Shown here in pieces: positions 15,201-21,016 of a stretch of DNA of 21,016 nucleotides (position 1 is the first letter of the stretch; each line of letters begins with the position of its first letter). A program made the position numbers and the translations under genes. Origin of the DNA: an uncultured Bacilli bacterium (GTDB lineage Bacteria; Bacillota_I; Bacilli_A; ML615J-28; CAG-313). The notes under the pieces were generated by a model. That model searched no databases. It was not told where the DNA came from and saw nothing but the letters and a program-made list of their open reading frames with translations. The stretch spans positions 1 through 21,016 of the forward strand of contig CAKPAZ010000018.1 in NCBI GenBank assembly GCA_934133195.1, given 5' to 3'.

Positions 15201-18200
15201 TTTGTTTCCTTCAGTTTTAGAAGTAAACTCATAGGTACCAAATCCTGTTTCAGTGAAATCATTAATTAAAGTATTATCTTCAATATAGAATTCAACTGCG
15301 TAAATAGAACTTGATACATCGACTCCTTCTTTATTAATTGTTGTAAATTGAATTTTTAAAGTAGGAATATTGTCGAATAATTTTACTAAAATTTCACGAT
15401 CAACTGTTTTTCCATCAAATGTACCAAGATTTTCAGAATATTCATGATAACCAATGGTATCATAAGAAATTAATGGATTGTTAACATTAATAAATTTGTT
15501 TTGATCTTTATTATACTTAAATTCTGAATCTTCAATTAACATGACATAACTATATTCAAGGTCAGTTACAGTAGTATCATCAGTGGCACTACCAGCAACA
15601 AGTAATACTTCTCCAAGCATAAACCAACCATTAGCATGCATGTATTCAGCATCCTTGTAATTTTCTAAATCAGGATCACTGCTTGAGCCATTTCCATAAA
15701 TATTAACCCATACTTGAACATAGTCAGATGCATTAGCATTTTTTCTAGTTACAGTTACAACTTGATTATCATTTTTATTTACTTGTAGTTTGTCACTACT
15801 ATGAGGTTTTAAATAATACTTAGTTGGATATTTAAATGCACTACTCATATTGGTAAATAAATCAAATGCGTTATCACTTGTAATTAATTTAGTTGAAAAA
15901 TCAAGAGCTATACCTATACTTGATGAGTTCATGTTTTCAGCTTTACCACTTACATAATAGTTATTTGTAAAACTACTACATGTAGAATTAATAATTGGAT
16001 AAACATTAGATGCACTTTTACCTGATGCTTTTACAACTGAGTTAGTGTAGCAACCAGACATTGAGACAAGACTTGAATTATCATTAAAGCCGTCTCTATA
16101 TTGTCCAGCAATACCATGAGCATAAGCTGTACTATTTTCACTTGTTGATGTAATATATGAATCAATTACAGCTGAATTGTTAATGGTAGCTCGACAATTT
16201 TGATAAACATAAGCACAAATACCTGCAGCACTTGCTCTTCCTTTAGCACCATTTTGAGTACCATTACAAGTTGCATTTACTTTCGTACCATAAACAAAAC
16301 AATTTTCAAAATAGTTAGTGACATCTTTTAATTGCCATGTAATACCACCAATTAAGCCACCAGCATAAATATCAATACGTTCATTACCGGTTGCACTGAT
16401 ATCACAGTTGTAAACTAGGCAATCACTAAAAATGTTATTGGTAGAACTTGAAGTACTTTCACTAATGTATATAGCACCAATTAAGCCACCCACGTACATA
16501 TCTGGGTTGGGATAACCAGTATCTATATTAGTTCCAGCAGCATAGATTTTAACATTCATTACACGATTGTTTTCAAAAGTTAGGGTTGGACTTTCTTGAA
16601 TTAGTCCGATAAATCCTCCTGCGAACGCGGAGTCAGGATTTTGATGACCTTGCATGAAAATATAGTTACTTTCAGTTTGGGAACCAAAATATGTAGAATT
16701 ACTAATTTCTGTGTTGTAAACTCTTCCAATAAATCCCGCTGCATAGTTTTCTGAGATATAGTCACCTCTTGTACCTGGTTGAGCATTTTGAATGGAAGAA
16801 ATACGTGCAGTTGTACCTACTATTTTATTTAGTTTAAAATCGTAGCCTGCGATTTGAACATTGTTGATTTCATTTGGGGTAGAATCGTTTGATGTTGCTT
16901 CACCAACAAATCCAGCTGAGAAAGTGTTATTACCTTTATAACTGAATGGTTGAGCATAAGATAAACTTTCACCATTGATATCACAATTGTTCATTAAAAC
17001 ATTAATATTTTGAATGGTTTCACCATAGATATAACCAGTAAAGCCAGTAGATCTAACATCACCGACAGCTTTTGAGTCAAGCTCTCTAGTTGCTTTGATA
17101 GTTACGTTATTCGCGATAATATTGATATTTTGGATATCGTAAGTTACCTTACTACTACTTATGATACCAAAAACCATAGCAGCACTACAATGTTCAATGT
17201 CTGACTGGTCAAGGTTTTCACTTGTTGTAAGCGTAGTTTGGGTTGCTAGCACTTTCATTGAAGCTTGAGGTCCTGTAAGGATAATATCTGTACGATCATT
17301 ATTGTTTGTACCATTAATATCAATATAACCTCTTCCAACCAAGCCTCCAGCTACAGCTCTACCATATCTTGTTCCATTTTTGTAGTATGTAATACCATTG
17401 TTGATTGCTTCAAAAGAGTAGGCTCCTCTAAATAAATAGTTGTATGTATATTTATCAGTTGCACTACTTTGATTTACAATGATCATTTTTTTGAATTCAT
17501 TATTCGCAGTAACTACTTGGTTGGTTACTTCTCCAAATAATCCACCAATAAATAGATTACCACGGCTTGAAGAATCTGAGGTCATCGCGGTATATTTAGA
17601 TTCACTACCTGCTTTCATAAAACTTACTTTACCAAGGGTAATGTTTCCTGTAGCATTTACATATCCGATTAAACCACCAACTCTAGCATAGCCATTAGTT
17701 GTGTTAGCACGGATGAACTCACCACTATCACCTGTAATTGAAATATCTTCAAATATGGTATTTTGAGTACCAATGTATGATCCAAACAAATTACCAATGT
17801 TAATTGCAGTTGCATCTACAAATGAACTTGAATTTGCTTGAATTTTAGCATTTACGGTAAAACCAGCAGTTAAAAGATTTGCTTCTTTGATGTAAGTGTC
17901 ATTACCAACACCTGCAACAATCCCCGCATTAATTGTTTTACCGGTATCACTTGTTTCAAGGATCCATGCAAAGTCATTTTGATCAAGGACAACTTTAGAT
18001 GAGTGTTCAATACCTCCACCTTTGTCATAACCAAATAGTCCTCCCGCATAGATATTAGCTGATTTTGTGATGATTGAGTTATGAGATGATACTTTAACAT
18101 TATGAACTATCGCTCCATTGTTGTACCCCGCAAGGCCTCCTGCGTAGATGTTTTCAACATTACCAACTTCATCGATTACACCGATTGAAGTTTTGACAGT

Positions 18201-19043
18201 TAGGTTTCTAATTAAGGCACCATCGTCAAGATAACCGAATAAACCACGATATTCATCTTTTTCATTTTGACCACTTGAGTCAGTTGTTGTAAGGAAGATA
18301 CTAGAAATGTTGTCTTCTGAAGATCCACACATAACCCCTTTAAAAGGATATGTAGCATTTCCAATTCCTGTAAATGTTGAATCAAGTAGAGAAAAGCTGT
18401 TAGATACTAGGAAATATCCGTTTTGTAAAAATTCAAAATATTTATTGACTATTGCTGTTTCTTTATCAGGTTCAGCTAAATATTCTAAGTTTTCAACAAA
18501 GAAGTAATCATAGTAATCTTTTACACTATTAATTTTTGTGATGTCTGTTCCAACACTAAACATTCTATCTAGTTTTAGTAAATCAGATGCTTGAGAAATG
18601 ATAAATGGATTACCAATGTATTTACCATAATCACTTACGAGAGGGTCTCTTCTTGAGACACTTACTGTTAGATTACTTGTTACATTAAGAGTTATTTTAT
18701 CATCTGTCGCATTACTTACAACGTTATTTGAATCATCTATAATTTGCCAGTTTGTAAAGATTTTAGATTCATTGATGGCTTTTAGATCAATTGATGATCC
18801 TTCTTCAACAATGTATGTATCTTCATAATTTGTACTAGATAATTTTTCTACACCACTACCACTAATGTAGATTGATACAACTGATATTTTAGGTATCTTT
18901 ACTTGATATGTAGTTGTAGCAGCACCTGGATTGTGGTGATGGTCTTTATTTGAATTAATTAAGATTAAGGTTGTCATTAAACATATTCCTATTACTAGGA
19001 TTAATGAACCAAATAAATAAAATTTCTTTGTTAATTTTTTCAT
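12207..19043 (-). CDS. Giant N-terminally anchored surface protein with GLUG-like beta-solenoid
   Basis: 2278 residues. A basic N-terminus and hydrophobic helix (8-30) act as signal peptide or anchor; there is no lipobox, no signal-peptidase AXA site, no LPXTG and no C-terminal membrane segment. A HHH cluster (35-37) follows. Residues 45-130 resemble an InlB-type bacterial repeat. NPFIISQASDLLKL (145-158) is the usual lead-in to GLUG proteins. About 17 GLUG-like turns ([AV]GGL[IVF]G and variants) occur from 267 to 980, predicting a right-handed beta-helix. Beta-sandwich modules cover 1090-1550, an InlB B-repeat/Flg_new-like domain about 1545-1640 (ends FYARWSF), and a discoidin-like stretch near 2065-2135 (STDGTTYEEI). 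No HExxH, so not an M26 protease. SD AAGGGGGGA precedes the ATG, 14 bases after the previous gene. The likely role is adhesion or surface-layer structure; ligand unknown. Confidence 0.85.
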   Translation of the reverse strand: MKKLTKKFYLFGSLILVIGICLMTTLILINSNKDHHHNPGAATTTYQVKIPKISVVSIYISGSGVEKLSSTNYEDTYIVEEGSSIDLKAINESKIFTNWQIIDDSNNVVSNATDDKITLNVTSNLTVSVSRRDPLVSDYGKYIGNPFIISQASDLLKLDRMFSVGTDITKINSVKDYYDYFFVENLEYLAEPDKETAIVNKYFEFLQNGYFLVSNSFSLLDSTFTGIGNATYPFKGVMCGSSEDNISSIFLTTTDSSGQNEKDEYRGLFGYLDDGALIRNLTVKTSIGVIDEVGNVENIYAGGLAGYNNGAIVHNVKVSSHNSIITKSANIYAGGLFGYDKGGGIEHSSKVVLDQNDFAWILETSDTGKTINAGIVAGVGNDTYIKEANLLTAGFTVNAKIQANSSSFVDATAINIGNLFGSYIGTQNTIFEDISITGDSGEFIRANTTNGYARVGGLIGYVNATGNITLGKVSFMKAGSESKYTAMTSDSSSRGNLFIGGLFGEVTNQVVTANNEFKKMIIVNQSSATDKYTYNYLFRGAYSFEAINNGITYYKNGTRYGRAVAGGLVGRGYIDINGTNNNDRTDIILTGPQASMKVLATQTTLTTSENLDQSDIEHCSAAMVFGIISSSKVTYDIQNINIIANNVTIKATRELDSKAVGDVRSTGFTGYIYGETIQNINVLMNNCDINGESLSYAQPFSYKGNNTFSAGFVGEATSNDSTPNEINNVQIAGYDFKLNKIVGTTARISSIQNAQPGTRGDYISENYAAGFIGRVYNTEISNSTYFGSQTESNYIFMQGHQNPDSAFAGGFIGLIQESPTLTFENNRVMNVKIYAAGTNIDTGYPNPDMYVGGLIGAIYISESTSSSTNNIFSDCLVYNCDISATGNERIDIYAGGLIGGITWQLKDVTNYFENCFVYGTKVNATCNGTQNGAKGRASAAGICAYVYQNCRATINNSAVIDSYITSTSENSTAYAHGIAGQYRDGFNDNSSLVSMSGCYTNSVVKASGKSASNVYPIINSTCSSFTNNYYVSGKAENMNSSSIGIALDFSTKLITSDNAFDLFTNMSSAFKYPTKYYLKPHSSDKLQVNKNDNQVVTVTRKNANASDYVQVWVNIYGNGSSSDPDLENYKDAEYMHANGWFMLGEVLLVAGSATDDTTVTDLEYSYVMLIEDSEFKYNKDQNKFINVNNPLISYDTIGYHEYSENLGTFDGKTVDREILVKLFDNIPTLKIQFTTINKEGVDVSSSIYAVEFYIEDNTLINDFTETGFGTYEFTSKTEGNKTTYTLLFRGNNSLTEDESGYIKFKLSNTNTYMDKVIHIKLQANALRLVGATYANYTKPLNYFDETIGTVTNPYLIRKGSITKFLPIIIRKNDPKEEKIIDEMYIDSVSYQASGGGTINENGEFKANTTTSTNVYYVTITLRSTTSEEKEVKIYYQIVEEINVSYSTIGSSIDALTYTTTASPYYVLKSTNFEHYGGLPKKFNVTIGTTTYDLDAVIENGWIYDESDNKVTAWNIDRTFYQLKIPTNMISGSLNIDIEFNITYEVSFNINCSVFNPNFEGSKVLSFKVTSGEKFKDVFTEDKRNELQALIDKARIFGYVFNGFYLVDFANSVESYGESFDSLDQNLEIYTSYTFYARWSFLIEVVEAPGTHVVTSFPKSFLYKYGKEITSEMTEAEIAEIKKYNEGLNLNRAITIPINNNRGYIFTIQKDDGFIGEADVKAYIVSEEGQAQRSVKEIKIEKYHENMYLYYISPESINGYLVIVTSVSNSELIVGENTATVTEEVLPEDGIYTFKYIVNHRNSENLKSFIYDSGLTDKSSNLLLKRDLLIQFYQQLYDIDNHQTTINARYLPKGTVISVYYSQYINGVLQTTKSVVGNYIVTDVNGITELKLSDFKDLSMVGNAFEEITFKDLLGDYESLSEAYYFVITPPNGYMMPEDEEYGYYKNDVVYVGYLDESREDRFVHGVRSKDQLANIPLEEDKLSEIQKVFSHESSLQEKIYTITPSRNTKLTKDSDTSYTFEDNNKMKLVSFKIRNAEFSAIDKYLRLMYGLDKTTITSSSIKEGILDIRLTFGGAMGSVMIYGSTDGTTYEEIKLLEIDTYEDKEYIVSFPVEKAYKHFRIDHVGEEILILKKMAYTVITTGITYNFTPSELTQDESDSQIYHIYRDIIGDERHEGKSFILAIQFKKDGNIVTNLNDYDNDLYITVNGKKYKAHNNNLPGMNVAYFDLSSILSEAGSTSINITINIPSGLEISTVQLLEALSIQKPAMSEVRYMYKYN

Positions 19044-19057
19044 TTTATCCCCCCTTC

Positions 19058-20233
19058 TTACGCTGTAACTTGGGATGGATCGTGATGAATTACGGTTATG
19101 TTTTTATCACTATCTAAATCATATCCACCATGAGCGGTATCATAATCATAGTATTTACCATTAATACTTACCTTTACATTTACTTTAACATGGAAGGTTT
19201 CTGCATCTTGTGCTTTCAAGAATCCAAGTTTAAAGTCAGAACCTTGAGGAATATAAAGTACTAAAATACCTGATGATTTACTATTAAGGGTTAGACTTAC
19301 AACATATGGTTTACTAATATCAAGATTATCAGGATCACCAGTTATGATTTCTCCAAAGTCATCAAGTTTGGTACCATTATGAAGGTCTAATAAACTATTT
19401 TTATTTAAAATAAGATTATCCCAGCTTAAAGTAACAAGCATTCCTTTCGCATCATACTGTTGATTACTTTCATCAACTCTTGGGTTTGATGAAGCATATG
19501 AGAAAATTGATGCGGTTTGAATTTCTAGTTCTTTATATTCAATATCCATCTTTTTAGTATTAAGATCGGAAAATACGATTAAACGATTTGACACTGTCAT
19601 ATTAATTATAAACACTTGTTTGTAAGGTTTAATAAGTTGTACTACTACTGATATTTGATCAACATTTGAACCAAGGTCAGCGTATGTACTTTTTCTTTCA
19701 ATTTTTACAACTAAGTTATGAGTCTTACCAATAAACTTATCATCTACTTCTTCAGCGGTAAATAAGTAATTATCACCTGATTTTTCACCATCATTTTGTT
19801 CAATGGAGAAATCATACTTGTATGAATCTTTACCGATAGGTTGAGGAGTTCCCCAAACATCTAGAACATAGAAGTTTTCGGTTGTATCATAAGATGTTGC
19901 GTTTATTTTGTTACCATTTACATCATAAAATTCTTTTAATGTGGTGATATTGTATTCAATATCTCTTTTTGTTACATCATCATTAACATAATTTCTTAGT
20001 TTAATTTGAGCGTATCCTACATTATTCTCTAAAGCAAGGGAAGTGTTTTGTCCCGTATAGTCAAAATGTAAGGATGTGTAGTAACTTTTTATTTCATCTC
20101 TTTCTGTTTTAACTAGACTTCCTTTAACAGGGTCTGGATGAGATAAGCTAAAAAGTATCATCGATAAAAAGATGCCTGTAAGAATTATAAATACGCTAAA
20201 AAGAAACCAAAATCTCTTTTTTATATCGATCAT
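19058..20233 (-). CDS. N-terminally anchored extracellular beta-rich protein, unknown function
   Basis: 391 residues that I do not recognise as a named family. A basic N-terminus is followed by one hydrophobic helix (8-30) and then a soluble, Asp/Asn/Ser/Thr-rich, beta-strand-like ectodomain to the C-terminus (ends HHDPSQVTA). Stretches such as GYAQIKLRNYVNDDVTKRDIEYNI resemble the TasA/camelysin beta-sandwich pattern (an alternating strand, then N-x(n)-Y-x-I). It lacks the Gly-Thr-x-Ala-x-Phe/Tyr motif at the helix exit that SipW substrates carry. AAGGAGA inside the end of the upstream gene precedes its ATG, and the two genes are two bases apart. Its position between the TasA-like protein and the giant solenoid protein suggests a subunit, linker or assembly partner of the same surface structure. 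That role is inference from gene order. Confidence 0.75.
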   Translation of the reverse strand: MIDIKKRFWFLFSVFIILTGIFLSMILFSLSHPDPVKGSLVKTERDEIKSYYTSLHFDYTGQNTSLALENNVGYAQIKLRNYVNDDVTKRDIEYNITTLKEFYDVNGNKINATSYDTTENFYVLDVWGTPQPIGKDSYKYDFSIEQNDGEKSGDNYLFTAEEVDDKFIGKTHNLVVKIERKSTYADLGSNVDQISVVVQLIKPYKQVFIINMTVSNRLIVFSDLNTKKMDIEYKELEIQTASIFSYASSNPRVDESNQQYDAKGMLVTLSWDNLILNKNSLLDLHNGTKLDDFGEIITGDPDNLDISKPYVVSLTLNSKSSGILVLYIPQGSDFKLGFLKAQDAETFHVKVNVKVSINGKYYDYDTAHGGYDLDSDKNITVIHHDPSQVTA

Positions 20234-20235
20234 CT

Positions 20236-20931
20236 TTAATTCTCCTTATCTGTTGCATCAATATATAAATAAATTGTTGAAGTTGCGTCTATATAGTCAT
20301 CATCAGAACTTGCTTCAATTTGGTCATCAAGAATGATGAAGACTTTAAATTCATACTTCATAAATGAGCTATCATCATTTTCATCATAAACAGGTAATTC
20401 AATATCGAGATTATCTGTTAAATTTTTATATGGGGTTGCGGTACCATCTTTTGAGATTTTACGATATGTCATTGTACATTTAATACTTAAAATCTTAGGT
20501 TCAGGATTACCAGTTGAACCCCCAAATGCTGGCATACTAAGCATGGAAGTTGCAGAAACTCTGAAGATTCCTTTTACACCATTTTGTTCATTAGTGGTTT
20601 TATTGAAATTACTAATGCTGAAATTATAAGTAATGGTATCATTAGGTTCAACGTTCATTGTTTCAATTCTTCTGACTTCATTGATAATATTACCTTTATC
20701 ATCAGTTATATAATCAACGATAGGAACACCAATAATTACTTGGTTGTTTCTTAATAAATCTCCTCTTTCATAATTGAAATATAGTTTATCACCAATATTA
20801 AAATTACCAGTAGAGTTCTTCTTGCTTGTATATTTTGCGAGCGTTACGGATCCTAGCATAACAATTATAATAAGAAAACAATATGAAAGGAAAAAGAATA
20901 GAGTTTTCTTATTTATTAATTTGTTAAACAT
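20236..20931 (-). CDS. TasA/camelysin (SipW-substrate)-like exported protein
   Basis: 231 residues from the preferred ATG. A hydrophobic segment (10-27) leads into GSVTLAKYTSKKNSTGNFNI (27-46). This resembles the exit of SipW-processed proteins such as TasA (G-T-x-A-x-F/Y, then a Ser/Thr stretch and N-F-x-x-G), with possible cleavage after A32. The mature part is beta-rich and acidic, like TasA/CalY biofilm-fibre proteins. An upstream ATG in frame (20967) is rejected: GAGGAGG (20947-20941) sits 9 bases before the ATG at 20931, whereas 20967 has no ribosome binding site and lies at the predicted transcription start. It is the first gene of the surface operon. A SipW-type signal peptidase is not in the window and may lie beyond the right edge. 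Resemblance is by motif only, so the family assignment is moderate. Confidence 0.7.
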   Translation of the reverse strand: MFNKLINKKTLFFFLSYCFLIIIVMLGSVTLAKYTSKKNSTGNFNIGDKLYFNYERGDLLRNNQVIIGVPIVDYITDDKGNIINEVRRIETMNVEPNDTITYNFSISNFNKTTNEQNGVKGIFRVSATSMLSMPAFGGSTGNPEPKILSIKCTMTYRKISKDGTATPYKNLTDNLDIELPVYDENDDSSFMKYEFKVFIILDDQIEASSDDDYIDATSTIYLYIDATDKEN

Positions 20932-20940
20932 ATTCTCAAT

Positions 20941-20947
20941 CCTCCTC
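20941..20947 (-). promoter_or_regulatory. Ribosome binding site fixing the start of the TasA-like gene
   Basis: Minus-strand GAGGAGG lies 9 bases before the ATG at 20931 and well downstream of the in-frame ATG at 20967, so the shorter start is favoured. Confidence 0.85.
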
Positions 20948-20971
20948 GTATAATATAAATTGTTCATGAAT

Positions 20972-20999
20972 ATTTTAATTGATAATGAACTAATATCAA
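20972..20999 (-). promoter_or_regulatory. Candidate promoter of the surface-protein operon
   Basis: On the minus strand, TTGATA (20999-20994), a 16-base spacer and TAAAAT (20977-20972); both hexamers match consensus at five positions. Transcription would start near 20965. A perfect TTCATGAA palindrome (20964-20971) overlaps the start site, and GTTCAT...ATGAAC arms flank the -10, so a repressor site here is possible. The gene upstream lies outside the window, so readthrough cannot be excluded. Confidence 0.6.
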
Positions 21000-21016
21000 T
21001 ATTTATTATTATTTTT

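Noticed and set aside
13763..18507. Several smaller open frames on both strands inside the giant surface gene
   Set aside because: They are out-of-frame shadows with no ribosome binding sites and no recognisable protein features.
12207..19043. Giant protein as an IgA1-protease-like M26 metallopeptidase because of the GLUG motifs
   Set aside because: No HExxH zinc motif is present and the C-terminal half consists of beta-sandwich-like modules.
18970..19043. Giant protein as a lipoprotein (Cys21 in the N-terminal helix)
   Set aside because: The residue before Cys is Ile and the Cys is mid-helix, so there is no lipobox.

Overview
The window is AT-rich, densely coded DNA from a low-GC Bacillota/Mycoplasmatota-type bacterium; Bacilli-like lineages such as Erysipelotrichia, Acholeplasma or RF39 relatives fit best. 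Three things point there: strong AGGAGG-type ribosome binding sites, sigma-A style promoters and rho-independent terminators with long U-tracts, and a gene order close to the Bacillus subtilis yrrM-yrrN-yrrO...greA...mtnN neighbourhood. TGA is used as a stop (mtnN, trmR) and Trp is TGG, so this is not a code-4 Mycoplasma. I see no tRNA, rRNA, CRISPR array, IS element or phage gene.

Layout. (1) 1-880: tcdA on the + strand, ending in a terminator shared with the convergent minus-strand block. Everything else is on the minus strand and is described here in transcription order, from high to low coordinates. (2) 20931-12207: a three-gene cell-surface operon with its own promoter at the window edge and a strong terminator. 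It encodes a TasA/camelysin-like small exported protein, a second N-terminally anchored beta-rich protein, and a 2278-residue surface protein with about 17 GLUG-like turns (a predicted beta-solenoid) followed by Ig-like and InlB-repeat-like modules. (3) 12206-11894: a 313-base gap with A-tracts and a candidate promoter and operator. (4) 11893-10652: an XRE-type HTH regulator with a long helical, TPR-like C-terminal part (Rgg/RNPP-like architecture). (5) 10591-7874: trmR-trhP1-trhP2, coupled by ATGA-type and short overlaps, for wobble-uridine tRNA modification. (6) 7839-6976: a hemolysin III/PAQR membrane protein with an unusual basic N-terminal extension. (7) 6884-5677: greA-mtnN behind a near-consensus promoter; the mtnN stop codon lies inside its own terminator stem. 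(8) 5617-886: two tandem fused ATPase-permeases of the MacB/FtsX type, one base apart.

How they work together: trmR, trhP1 and trhP2 (and tcdA at the far end) modify tRNA. TrmR produces SAH, which the mtnN product degrades. The ABC pair is probably one heterodimeric exporter or lipid/peptide-sensing transporter. The most interesting block is the surface operon with the HTH regulator next to it. It looks like a surface-fibre or adhesin module, but its function is inferred only from architecture. Several default longest-ORF starts (greA, trhP1, trhP2, trmR, the TasA-like gene) are corrected below from the position of the ribosome binding site.
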